Assembly: GCA_017428285.1 (NCBI GenBank)
Contig: JAFRRE010000149.1
Location: 1-17,765 of the forward strand
Direction of reading: 5' to 3'
DNA from: Bacteroidales bacterium
Lineage (GTDB): Bacteria; Bacteroidota; Bacteroidia; Bacteroidales; F082
Length of the DNA stretch: 17,765 nucleotides
The notes under the pieces were generated by a model. It was not told where the DNA came from and did not search any database. It saw only the letters and a program-made list of their open reading frames with translations. Below are positions 1 to 7,965 of the stretch, piece by piece. Both the position numbers and the translations under genes were made by a program. Positions within the stretch are counted from its first letter, which is position 1. The number at the start of each line of letters is the position of its first letter.

Positions 1-3000
1 GACAAACACGCCTTCCATGGCTTCGATGCTACCGTTTGTGACAGGAAGGTAAACGCCATACGCATCCATGGTGTAGAAGTTGGTGGTGATACCGGAATTG
101 CTAGTGGTGAGGTAGGCAGTCTCAGCGAAGGGGTTGCCCAGGAGGTTCCAACCTGGCAAATCAATGGTAAAGCCATCGCCTTCCTCGTAATAGGCCAACG
201 GGATGGTTTCCTCGCCAGAGTGGCGGCCTGTGCCGGTGAAGACCAAGGTGACATCATTCAGGTTGGCGTAGAGGTAGCCCTTGCCAGATTCAAGGAGGCT
301 GAAGGCGCCAGGATTGTTATTTGCGTCTATATAGTTGACCCATTCCAAATCCCTATTGTGATCGAAATAATAGAGGTCGTAGCTACCGATACTGGAAACC
401 ATGTTGGCAGTAGCATCGCCTTCGATGGTAACAGCCGTGGGAGCAATGTCGCCAATAGGCGAAGCGATGAGGTAGAAATTAGAAGCTCCTTCTTCAGCAT
501 TACTCCAACCAGCAATGGGCTTGAAGTATTGCTCAATCACAGGTTCAGCAACAACCACTGTGGAAGAAGTGGCTTCGTATGGGAGGAGTTCAACATCGTA
601 GCTTAAGTTGCCTTCGTGAGGTACGGCAGTGAAGGTGTACTCGCCAGTTTCAGCCAACACGGTGAATTGTGCCGAGAAGACAACACCTTCGGTAGAAACA
701 CTGTTGTTGTTGTCACTGATTATCATAGCCAATTGAACCGCATTGGCAAGTGTACCAGGCATCATGAATGCACCATTCTGCTGTGCTTTTGTGGCAACAG
801 GACCATAAACTTGGCTATTAGCAACGTATTCAAATGCGGTATTGTCATAGGTGATATCCAAGATAAGGCCAGTGAAACCGTTCCAAGTTCCACTGGTAGG
901 AGCAGTCAGCACGCCTTCCACGGTGATGAAATCACCAGGAGCTGCATTGGCCGGGGCGTTCACGGTGAACTGGACTGCGTTCGGGTTGGAAGTCACGGTC
1001 ACGTTGATTTCGGCAGTGATATCGGGATTCGAGACGGAGGTGATGGTGATGGTGGTCGTACCCACGCTGACGCCGGTCACAACACCCTCTGCGTCGACGG
1101 TGGCAATGGCCGTGTTGGCAGAAGTGAAGGTGACAGACAGGTCGGTGGCATTGGCAGGTAACACTGTATACTCGATGGTGGCAGTCTCGCCAGTGATTAT
1201 CGTAATGTCGTAAGCAACGACGTTGATTTCCTCGACATCAATGTTCGTCACGGTCACGGTTAAGGTACCGGTGACACCCGAGCCGTCGGTGGCGGCGATG
1301 GTGATGGTAGTGGTGCCAGCGGCCACGCCGGTCACTACGCCATTTTCATTGACGGTGGCGACACTCTCGTCAGCCGAGCTGAAGGTGACGGCCGTATTGG
1401 TGGCATCTTCAGGAAGCACGGTGAAGACGATGGAGTAAGTAGCACCTACATTCATCTCGATTTCGGTGGGATTCACCGTGATGCTTTCGACGGGAACAGC
1501 AGCAATTTCAGGCGTGGTGAAGAAGGAACTGTAACTCCAATCGGTATTATTACCTTCGCCGTCGCAGTCGACACCCTGCACTTGCCATTCGTAAATACTT
1601 TCAGATTCAAGTTGGGTAAAGCCGAGGCTTAGCGTGTTGCCATTGGCGGTGGCAGTCATCCAATCGGTACCTTCGGTGACAGGGTCATCAGAGGAAATGA
1701 CAAAATTGTCAAGATAGAGTCTATACATATCATTAGAGAGATATGCAATGACAAAACTCGTGGCACCCACGGGAACTTCGCTTGTGTATTGCTCCCAATC
1801 CGTGTTTGAAACTGTTACTGCATCTTCCGCGACCACATCATCTCCAACAATGTAAAGCAGTTCAAAGGTTTCAGGATAAGTAGCACTTGCGACTTTATAA
1901 TCGAATGTCAAAGTCTCGCTGTGTTGTGTCGGTCTTGGGAAATCAGGAGAAAACAGGTATTGAGGAGGGTTGGTATTATAAGAGAACACCCAACAAACGT
2001 CAGTTTGAGTATCATCTGTATAGTAGAAACTACTATTATCATCCGCATATAATGACCCCCAGTCGCCTATATTATCAGGAGTCAGGGGCTCGTTGATGTA
2101 GTATCCATCAAAAGCAGGTATCCTGTATTGCACATTGTAGCTGTCATGATAACCCGTCCAGCTGAGTTCGGCAGAACTGCTTGTGAGCTCCACGGTGAGG
2201 TCAGTAGGAATAAGATCACAATAGGAAGGTGTGCTGAAAATGTTGCTGCTCCAGTCGCTCTCACCAAGACCACTGCAAACACCTTGCACCTGAACCTCGT
2301 AAGAGGTTCCCTCGGTCAAACCTTCAATCGTGTACGGAGAAGTAACGCCAGTGATAGTTTGATTCCAACTGCCACTTAATACAGAGATGTCATCGATACA
2401 GAAAATGAAGGCATCGTTAGAAACACATTGGATGGCAAGCTGAATAGTCTGGCCATTGTATGCCGACAAATCATAGCTGTATTGCGTCCAAGTTGTAGTA
2501 GGAGTAATCGATGTAGAGGCACTTCCTGCCAAATAGGATGATAATGAACCATTAGCACCGTAAACACCTACTCTAAAAGCTTCGGGATAGGAGTCAGTGT
2601 ATTGCTTAGCCCAGAATGAAAACACATCTCCAGTTTCGATAGTGAGTGAAGGCAGTATGAAAAAGTCATTGTTAGGAGGCGTTGTGGCGGCAAAGCATGC
2701 ACCAAAGGCATTGCCCCCATGTGCGTTCAAGCTACTAACCACATCGTTCTGGAAAGCGATAAAGGCGCCAGTGTATTGTTGATTTGTGAATTCAAGATCT
2801 TGAATACCATAGGTGCCTGAGCCGTCGCCGTCATACGTGGTGCAGGGCGAGAATTCATCAACCGCAAAAGGTGTAGCCGATTCGAAGTCATAGGTAAATT
2901 TCGAGGATAATTCTCTGTAGCGAAGGTTGTAACTGTCGCAATCGCCTTCCCAACTGACCGTGGCAGCAGAAGGAGTAGCACTAACGGTCACGCTGGTAGG

Positions 3001-3663
3001 TTCGTCGCAACTAGGAATCTCATATGTGACTTGAATATTAGACAAATACAAGGCTCTAGTATTAGGACTACTCGAGCCTTTCAACGTCACCACAATATTT
3101 CCTGAGGTATAATTCAAATTGGTAGCAGAGTAAGTAGCAGAGGATGTTGTCAAGTTACCGCTTTTTACAGTGTTTCCATTAACTGAAATGCTATAAGAAG
3201 AAGAAGAAGCATTTTGTGTTACATAACCTGTAATAGAAACACCCGTCACTATAACATTTTGACCAAAACTTGAGATAGGTGTCTGAATTGTCCAATTTGA
3301 AGCTTGTGGATTATTTTTTGAACCAACCTGGATTCTCGTAGCAGTAGCACCAATGTAAGTCGAGCTAGAATATGTCCAGTCGATGTTGTTGATTGTCTTA
3401 GTACCACCATTTGTACTCCATCCAGAGGTTGGAATACTGGAGAAAGAATACGTATACGTGGCCCTGTCGCCTCTATCGCCTCTGTCGTTTGAGAGGGTCA
3501 TCAACGAAGCCACTTTATAAGGCTTCGCATCAGAAGCGCTCTTCATTTTGAGTTCAGTAGAAACCTTTTTGGTCTTCTTTGTGAGCGCCTTTGTTTGTGC
3601 ATTCATTGCCAGCGGCACGCATAGGGCCACCAGCAACATGATGAGTAATGATTTTCTTTTCAT
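1..3663 (-). CDS. Secreted cohesin-bearing multidomain adhesin (3' end outside window)
   Basis: I read this frame codon by codon: it is open from the ATG at 3661-3663 to base 1 (1221 codons, no stop), so the C-terminus is missing. Residues 1-23 are a Sec signal peptide ending in AMNAQ. A beta-rich module follows (about 68-215). A short FN3-like strand set (219-255) leads into a cleaved-adhesin/choice-of-anchor-J-like domain (about 256-433), and a second such pair covers 482-661. Two Big_2 (BID_2) Ig-like domains follow (723-806, 808-892), with the typical SVATV..NGVVTGVAAGTTTITI pattern. Residues 893-1040 look like a type I cohesin: an APGDFITVEG strand, then ITYDNTAFEYV, then EGVVFSAQFTV. 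The remaining 180 residues resemble the pre-C-terminal module of T9SS cargo (GWNLLGNPFA). Cleaved-adhesin domains are known from gingipains and HagA. The likely role is a surface or secreted scaffold and adhesin for the two dockerin proteases upstream. Cohesin identity is by motif and strand order only. Confidence 0.88.
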   Translation of the reverse strand, partial: MKRKSLLIMLLVALCVPLAMNAQTKALTKKTKKVSTELKMKSASDAKPYKVASLMTLSNDRGDRGDRATYTYSFSSIPTSGWSTNGGTKTINNIDWTYSSSTYIGATATRIQVGSKNNPQASNWTIQTPISSFGQNVIVTGVSITGYVTQNASSSSYSISVNGNTVKSGNLTTSSATYSATNLNYTSGNIVVTLKGSSSPNTRALYLSNIQVTYEIPSCDEPTSVTVSATPSAATVSWEGDCDSYNLRYRELSSKFTYDFESATPFAVDEFSPCTTYDGDGSGTYGIQDLEFTNQQYTGAFIAFQNDVVSSLNAHGGNAFGACFAATTPPNNDFFILPSLTIETGDVFSFWAKQYTDSYPEAFRVGVYGANGSLSSYLAGSASTSITPTTTWTQYSYDLSAYNGQTIQLAIQCVSNDAFIFCIDDISVLSGSWNQTITGVTSPYTIEGLTEGTSYEVQVQGVCSGLGESDWSSNIFSTPSYCDLIPTDLTVELTSSSAELSWTGYHDSYNVQYRIPAFDGYYINEPLTPDNIGDWGSLYADDNSSFYYTDDTQTDVCWVFSYNTNPPQYLFSPDFPRPTQHSETLTFDYKVASATYPETFELLYIVGDDVVAEDAVTVSNTDWEQYTSEVPVGATSFVIAYLSNDMYRLYLDNFVISSDDPVTEGTDWMTATANGNTLSLGFTQLESESIYEWQVQGVDCDGEGNNTDWSYSSFFTTPEIAAVPVESITVNPTEIEMNVGATYSIVFTVLPEDATNTAVTFSSADESVATVNENGVVTGVAAGTTTITIAATDGSGVTGTLTVTVTNIDVEEINVVAYDITIITGETATIEYTVLPANATDLSVTFTSANTAIATVDAEGVVTGVSVGTTTITITSVSNPDITAEINVTVTSNPNAVQFTVNAPANAAPGDFITVEGVLTAPTSGTWNGFTGLILDITYDNTAFEYVANSQVYGPVATKAQQNGAFMMPGTLANAVQLAMIISDNNNSVSTEGVVFSAQFTVLAETGEYTFTAVPHEGNLSYDVELLPYEATSSTVVVAEPVIEQYFKPIAGWSNAEEGASNFYLIASPIGDIAPTAVTIEGDATANMVSSIGSYDLYYFDHNRDLEWVNYIDANNNPGAFSLLESGKGYLYANLNDVTLVFTGTGRHSGEETIPLAYYEEGDGFTIDLPGWNLLGNPFAETAYLTTSNSGITTNFYTMDAYGVYLPVTNGSIEAMEGVFV

Positions 3664-3719
3664 TGTAATTGTTTTGTTGTTAGTACTTTGATTTATTTTT
3701 GTTTGTTCTTTTCTTATGT

Positions 3720-3782
3720 GGCTATCGGCCGTCAGCTATCAGCTATCAGCTTGGTTGAACCGGGCTGATTGCTGATGGCTGA
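3720..3782. repeat. Hairpin repeat, copy A
   Basis: The left arm (3720-3750) contains repeated CAGCTATCAGC units. The right arm (3771-3782) has GCTGATGGCTGA, which pairs with one unit allowing a G-T pair. It is almost identical on its left side to copy B at 3954 and related to copy C at 7352. It lies in the predicted 5' leader of the cohesin-bearing gene. Confidence 0.65.
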
Positions 3783-3877
3783 AATCGAAGATTCAACGTA
3801 GTTAAAGCTGACTGCTATATTATAATCTCGCGTCTTTTATGTAATCTATTTATGTTCATTTATTTAATTTCGGGCTG

Positions 3878-3906
3878 CAAAAATAGTGAAAATTAATGAC
3901 ATACAA
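3878..3906 (-). promoter_or_regulatory. Candidate Bacteroidetes-type promoter for the cohesin-bearing gene
   Basis: Read on the minus strand, 3885-3878 is TATTTTTG, an exact match to the TAnnTTTG -7 consensus. A TTG at 3906-3904 lies 18 bases upstream, near the expected -33 position (consensus TTTG with about 19 bases between). The downstream ATG is at 3663, giving a leader of about 210 nt. Confidence 0.5.
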
Positions 3907-3953
3907 GTAACAGTTTAAAATTAATTTCATTTTTTTTGACTTGGGACTTGTGT

Positions 3954-4030
3954 GGCTATCAGCCGTCAGCTATCAGCTATCAGCTTGGTTGCACTGGGCT
4001 GAAAGCAGACTGCTGATGGCTGATGGCTAT
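3954..4030. repeat. Hairpin repeat, copy B
   Basis: The left arm (3954-3984) carries AGC-ATCAGC units in tandem. The right arm (4012-4030) is GCTGATGGCTGATGGCTAT and pairs with two units, with G-T or single mismatches. It sits about 60 bases past the stop of the Rgp-like protease and could act as a 3' hairpin for it. Confidence 0.65.
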
Positions 4031-4585
4031 ACATTGTCTTGCGTCATTTATATGAACTAAATTCGCACATTCACTTAGCTATTAATTCTACTAGTTCATG
4101 ATTGCTCTCAACAGCAGTGTGACATCTATCACGTTGACACTTCCGTCACCATTATAATCGGCATTCAGCAGGGCTTGGCCCGTGAGTTGGGTCCCTCCCA
4201 TACAGTGACGCAGAAGGAGCGTGACATCAATCACGTTGAGGCTTCCATTTCCGTCAACGTCGCCAGGGATGCCGTCGGGCAAGGTGGTGAAGCTCACCTG
4301 CTCGCCGTAGGCGGTGCCGACGCTGTTGGTGGCGTAGGCGCGCACGTAGTAGGTGGTGTTGGCAGCGAGGCCGGTCATCGCGCTGGTGAAACTGCCCGTG
4401 CCTGTGCCGTCGGTGGTATGGCTACCGCTGACCGTCGGGTTCTGCAAAGTGCTCCAGCAGATGCCGCGTGCCGTGACGGTGGCGCCGCCGTCAGCCGTGA
4501 CATTACCACCGCCCGTGGCCGTGGTCTTGTCCACATCGCTGATGGCTGTGGTGGTCACGGTAGGTGCCACTGCCGGGTTGGCAAC
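3954..4585 (-). repeat. Duplicated C-terminal cassette with 3' flank, copy 1
   Basis: This segment encodes the FN3-like module, the dockerin and the stop of the Rgp-like gene, plus the downstream flank with hairpin B. It is nearly the same as 7352-7965. The two encoded segments of about 157 residues differ at only 10 positions by my count, and the similarity continues past the stop codons. The upstream catalytic regions are far more diverged. Confidence 0.85.
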
Positions 4586-6625
4586 AGTGATCTGTTGGAT
4601 GTCGGTCACCTTGTTATAACCGAACACGCAAAGGGTCAAGGTTTGGCCTGCAGTAAGCGTACCGTTGATGGTGATGGTGGCGGTGTTGTTGCTCACCGTG
4701 GCTTTGCCGAGGATGTTGTGGTCGGCGTCGGTGATGGTGGCAAGAGCGCCATTGCCGTTGGTCACATTGACGGTGTAGGTGGTAGCGCTGGCCATAATTG
4801 TTCCATCGTGGGTGACGGTCATGGCGGTCGGGGTCTTGGTGCGGAGCATCAGGCTCGGGTCGCCGTAGAGAATCCATGATTGGTAGGTGCCAACAGCAGA
4901 TTGCGTTGAAGTGCTGTAATGGTCAAACATACCCATAATACCGTTGATGGCTACTCCACCCCAAGTGTGCTTGATATTGCTACTGTTGCTTTCGACCAAA
5001 AGATCAATGCATTCATCTTGTCCCCACATCGGCGGATCCCAAGGCTGTTCGATGTATGACATCAGGGTACCAATGGCACCAGTAGGATTGTTATTGTTCG
5101 TGGCATTCATCCAAGCCTCAGCGAAGCAGTCGCTACTGTGGTCGTATTTACCTACCAAACAGGCCACCGAAAAGATGAAAGGCAGCTTGTTTTCGTTGGT
5201 CAAGGCATTGACATGGGAAACAGCATAATAGACATATCCAGAGCTGTTTGCACCCCAAGCGGTTTCCTGACCGTGGTTGCAGTAGTTGATAATGCCAACG
5301 CCGCTATTGATGTCAGAAGAAATGGTTGCTGCTGTTGCACTATATCCTGTTAGGTTGGCATAACGTTGATACACGGTGGAATAACCATAGTTCAACAGGT
5401 CGGTACGGATATTGTTCATGTGGACATAGTCGTCCTCATTGTTGTGTGCTGACGGGGATTGACCTTCTTTTCTTGCGATACCCTCACCTAATTGAAGCCA
5501 AGTGGCTGAGGTAGTAAGGTCACGTTCGTAAGTGATGGCACGCTGGCACTGTGTGGTCACGCGGGCTGCGGTGCTGGCGGAGAAACGACCGATGAAAACA
5601 TCGTTGTAAACATCGCTACCGACAATTTGTCCGTAGGCGTTGTCGCCCAAACCACTGTAGGAAGAGCCACCGCCTGAGTAGGAATAACCCGGAATCTGGG
5701 CCACATCGCCGACGAGCAGCACATGGGTCAGGTTATTGTTGGCGTTGTATTGGTTCTTGATATAGGTCTGGATGGCCGAATAGCTGGAACCTGCGGTGCT
5801 GGTGCCCACAATGGTGGTGTTCACGCCACGGGTCTTCTTCCAGTTGATGAAGTCGGTCATGTAGCTGATGAAGTTGTCGTAGCAAATGATGAGCAGGTCG
5901 CCTTCCTCATCCACGGGCGTGTATTTTGACATGCCAGCTTCGTAGTTGATGAAGTGACGCTGATAGACGCTCTTGAAATCGGGATCCAGCTTCACGACAT
6001 TGCTGCGGCGGGATTCCATCACATTGGTGCCATTGTCATCGAGTTTGTACATCTCCACGGTCATGTCGTAATACACACGGAGGGTCTTGGTGACGGGGTT
6101 GTAGGCAAAGGGATAGACCACCATGTTCTGGCCACGGAAGTCGCGGATGATGTAGGGCTCATACATGCCCACGTTGTTAGTCGGGAAGAAGGCATCCTGG
6201 CTATAGCATTCGCCGTAGGTGTAAGGCACCGTGGCAGGGTCGATGGAACGCGGGAAGTCGCCCTTCGATGGAGCCACTTCGATGCCTTCGAAGTCCTGAT
6301 ACTTTGCGTTAACGACACGGATGTCCATGCGGGCACGGTCGCCGATCATTACGGGAATACCCGTCATGGGCACGTTGGGTTCGCCTGCCTCAGCCGTGCT
6401 GACGGCCTTGGGCATGGTGACAACATAAGCCTCACCACGAGGCGTGTTCACGGCAGTCGTATAGAATCCCGGAACCTGGAGTCTGACTTGGATCTGGTCT
6501 TCCGAAGAAGAGACCAGCACCTTCTTGAAGGACTCAGGTGTGCTACTGGTAATACTCGTCCATTCTTGCGCCATGGCTGTCAGGGCAAGGCAAAGAATGA
6601 AGAATGAAAGGAGTGTTTTTTTCAT
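4091..6625 (-). CDS. Arg-gingipain-like C25 cysteine protease with C-terminal dockerin
   Basis: This 844-residue protein is a secreted endopeptidase of the gingipain R type. It has a signal peptide (1-19, ending MAQ), a propeptide to about 234, and a mature start YTPVDEEGD matching RgpB YTPVEEKEN. The catalytic domain spans 235-598. Catalytic His451 lies in NYCNHGQETAWG, Cys489 in FIFSVACLVGK, and Glu387 matches RgpB Glu152. Asp399 (PSAHNNEDD) aligns with RgpB Asp163, the S1 residue for Arg; the WDPPMWGQDE segment keeps the S1 Trp and Met. A C25_C Ig-like domain (599-676), an FN3-like module (688-786) and a type I dockerin (789-844, loops DVDGNGSLNVID and DYNGDGSVNVID) follow. No T9SS tail is present. 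The start follows the signal peptide, 54 bases after the toxin gene, so co-transcription is possible. Residue matches are to P. gingivalis sequences recalled from memory. Confidence 0.95.
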   Translation of the reverse strand: MKKTLLSFFILCLALTAMAQEWTSITSSTPESFKKVLVSSSEDQIQVRLQVPGFYTTAVNTPRGEAYVVTMPKAVSTAEAGEPNVPMTGIPVMIGDRARMDIRVVNAKYQDFEGIEVAPSKGDFPRSIDPATVPYTYGECYSQDAFFPTNNVGMYEPYIIRDFRGQNMVVYPFAYNPVTKTLRVYYDMTVEMYKLDDNGTNVMESRRSNVVKLDPDFKSVYQRHFINYEAGMSKYTPVDEEGDLLIICYDNFISYMTDFINWKKTRGVNTTIVGTSTAGSSYSAIQTYIKNQYNANNNLTHVLLVGDVAQIPGYSYSGGGSSYSGLGDNAYGQIVGSDVYNDVFIGRFSASTAARVTTQCQRAITYERDLTTSATWLQLGEGIARKEGQSPSAHNNEDDYVHMNNIRTDLLNYGYSTVYQRYANLTGYSATAATISSDINSGVGIINYCNHGQETAWGANSSGYVYYAVSHVNALTNENKLPFIFSVACLVGKYDHSSDCFAEAWMNATNNNNPTGAIGTLMSYIEQPWDPPMWGQDECIDLLVESNSSNIKHTWGGVAINGIMGMFDHYSTSTQSAVGTYQSWILYGDPSLMLRTKTPTAMTVTHDGTIMASATTYTVNVTNGNGALATITDADHNILGKATVSNNTATITINGTLTAGQTLTLCVFGYNKVTDIQQITVANPAVAPTVTTTAISDVDKTTATGGGNVTADGGATVTARGICWSTLQNPTVSGSHTTDGTGTGSFTSAMTGLAANTTYYVRAYATNSVGTAYGEQVSFTTLPDGIPGDVDGNGSLNVIDVTLLLRHCMGGTQLTGQALLNADYNGDGSVNVIDVTLLLRAIMN

Positions 6626-6641
6626 TTGGTAAAGGTATTAA

Positions 6642-6677
6642 AATTCAAGATTTAAAGATTTAAGATTCAAGATTCGG
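6642..6677. repeat. 36-bp direct repeat flanking the toxin-antitoxin module, copy 1
   Basis: This copy is identical base for base to 7318-7353. It is built of loose AAGATT(T/C) units. It lies between the toxin stop (6680) and the start of the Rgp-like protease (6625), so the two copies bracket the toxin-antitoxin pair. Confidence 0.9.
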
Positions 6678-6679
6678 TT

Positions 6680-7015
6680 TTAGGAATTCAAAGAGTCTAT
6701 GGTTTGTTGTGCTTGTTTTTTGGGTTCGCGTCGGGTGTCCCAGAAATCAGCTATATGTATGGTGTCATCTTCTACGTAGTAAACAATCTTATTCAAGCGG
6801 TTCACCACAATGCTTCTGAAGCAGTCAGGAAAGTCGGCCAACAATGGTTCAACAGATCCTAGGTAAGGGTTGCTTTGCAGTAGTAATTCGACACGATTCA
6901 CTTCGTCTCGGAAGTTTTCTTTCACCGTAAGGCTAAAGTTCTTCCGAATGTAGGTCGCAGTCTCACGCAAGGCTTCCCAAGCCTGTTTGTGCCAGATCAC
7001 ATTCATCTTCATCAT
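6680..7015 (-). CDS. RelE/ParE-superfamily toxin
   Basis: A 111-residue protein of the usual RelE/ParE size. It shows the family pattern: an N-terminal strand (NVIWHKQAWEAL) and two helices, then PYLGSVEPLL, FRSIVVNRLNKIVYYV and a C-terminal IHIADFWDTRREP strand. In such modules the toxin inhibits gyrase or cuts ribosome-bound mRNA; which one applies here cannot be told. The start overlaps the antitoxin stop in an ATGA arrangement (7012-7015), which implies translational coupling. Two further in-frame ATGs follow at once (MMKM), so the exact start is uncertain by up to three codons. Confidence 0.88.
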   Translation of the reverse strand: MMKMNVIWHKQAWEALRETATYIRKNFSLTVKENFRDEVNRVELLLQSNPYLGSVEPLLADFPDCFRSIVVNRLNKIVYYVEDDTIHIADFWDTRREPKKQAQQTIDSLNS

Positions 7016-7284
7016 ACAGATTCGGCAAACTCAACAGGGGTAAAACCAAGCTCCTCATCCAACATTTTCATCACTTCATCATGCGTGTAGTAATTGCCTT
7101 CAGCGAAGTCACGCTTCGATTGGGCAATCCTTTCGTGCAGCTCTTCAATCGTGTAAGGCACCAGGCTCTCGGCTTCTTCCACATCGGCGTGCTCCACGAG
7201 ATGCGCCGCCAGCCAACGTTGGTTGCTTGGTGTGAGTGCACCGTAGAGATATTCCAACAGGCTTGTCAAGGTTGCTTCGCTCAT
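7012..7284 (-). CDS. Antitoxin of the RelE/ParE module (addiction-module component type)
   Basis: A 90-residue acidic protein directly upstream of, and overlapping by 4 bases, the RelE/ParE toxin. The segment YTIEELHERIAQSKRDFAEG followed by YYTHDEVMKMLDEEL resembles the C-terminal toxin-binding region of small Bacteroidetes antitoxins paired with RelE/ParE toxins. It would neutralise the toxin and probably repress the operon. No clear TAnnTTTG promoter was found upstream (7285-7468), so the module may be transcribed by read-through from the Kgp-like gene or from an unrecognised promoter. The N-terminal half (TLTSLLEYLYGALTPSNQRW) is not assigned to a DNA-binding fold by eye. Confidence 0.82.
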   Translation of the reverse strand: MSEATLTSLLEYLYGALTPSNQRWLAAHLVEHADVEEAESLVPYTIEELHERIAQSKRDFAEGNYYTHDEVMKMLDEELGFTPVEFAESV

Positions 7285-7317
7285 CGTTTTGCTCTTTTGT
7301 TTTGTTAATTGATTATT

Positions 7318-7353
7318 AATTCAAGATTTAAAGATTTAAGATTCAAGATTCGG
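7318..7353. repeat. 36-bp direct repeat flanking the toxin-antitoxin module, copy 2
   Basis: Identical to 6642-6677. It sits 33 bases upstream of the antitoxin start and its last two bases run into hairpin repeat copy C. Confidence 0.9.
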
Positions 7354-7408
7354 CTGTCAGCCGTCAGCTATCAGCTTGGTGAGGCCAAAGCTGATAGCTG
7401 TTGGCTTT
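7352..7408. repeat. Hairpin repeat, copy C
   Basis: CAGCTATCAGCTT (7365-7377) and AAGCTGATAGCTG (7388-7400) form a perfect 13-bp stem with a 10-nt loop. The outer flanks pair partly. It lies about 60 bases past the stop of the Kgp-like protease, the same position that copy B has behind the Rgp-like protease. Confidence 0.75.
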
Positions 7409-7965
7409 ACATCATCTCGCGTCATTTATATAAACTAAATCTGCACATTCACTTAGCTATTAATTCTATTAGTTCATGATTGCTCTCAATAGCAGTGTGA
7501 CATCTATCACGTTGACACTACCGTCACCATTGTAATCGGCATTCAGCAGGGCCTGACCCGTGAGTTGGTTTCCTCCCATACAATGACGCAGAAGGAGCGT
7601 GACATCAATCACATTGAGGCTTCCGTTTCCGTCCACATCTCCAGGGATGCCGTCGGGCAAAGTGGTGAAGCTCACTTGCTCGCCGTAGGCAGTGCCGGCG
7701 CTGTTGGTGGCGTAGGCGCGCACGTAGTAGGTGGTGTTGGCGGTAAGGCCGGTCATGCTGCTGGTGAAGCTGCCCGTGCCCGTGCCGTCGGTGGTATGGC
7801 TGCCATCAACGGTGGGGTTCTGCGAAGTGCTCCAGCAGATGCCACGTGCCGTAACGGTGGCGCCGCCGTCAGCGGTGACGTTGCCGCCGCCGGTGGCGGT
7901 GTTCTTGTCGATGTTGCTGATAGCTGTGGTGGTCAAGGTAGGTGCCGTTGCAGGAGTGACAACCG
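7352..7965 (-). repeat. Duplicated C-terminal cassette with 3' flank, copy 2
   Basis: Partner of 3954-4585. It covers the FN3-like module, the dockerin, the stop codon and the 3' flank of the Kgp-like gene. The stretch around both stop codons (TTAGCTATTAATTCTA, C/T, TAGTTCATGATTGC) is almost unchanged between copies. Confidence 0.85.

Larger units (their letters stand above)
3664..4090. other. Intergenic region between scaffold-like gene and Rgp-like protease
   Basis: This 427-base AT-rich gap has no plausible gene. It holds a candidate promoter for the cohesin-bearing gene and two copies of an AGCTATCAGC-type hairpin repeat (listed separately). The predicted leader of the downstream gene would be about 210 nt long and would contain hairpin copy A. 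Confidence 0.7.

Noticed and set aside
220..1213. Several short plus-strand frames opposite the cohesin-bearing gene
   Set aside because: The minus strand is open without a stop from 3663 to base 1 with clear domains, so these are shadows.
3720..4030. Repeated CAGCTATC units as a possible CRISPR array
   Set aside because: There are no regular spacers; the units form hairpins and no cas genes are near.
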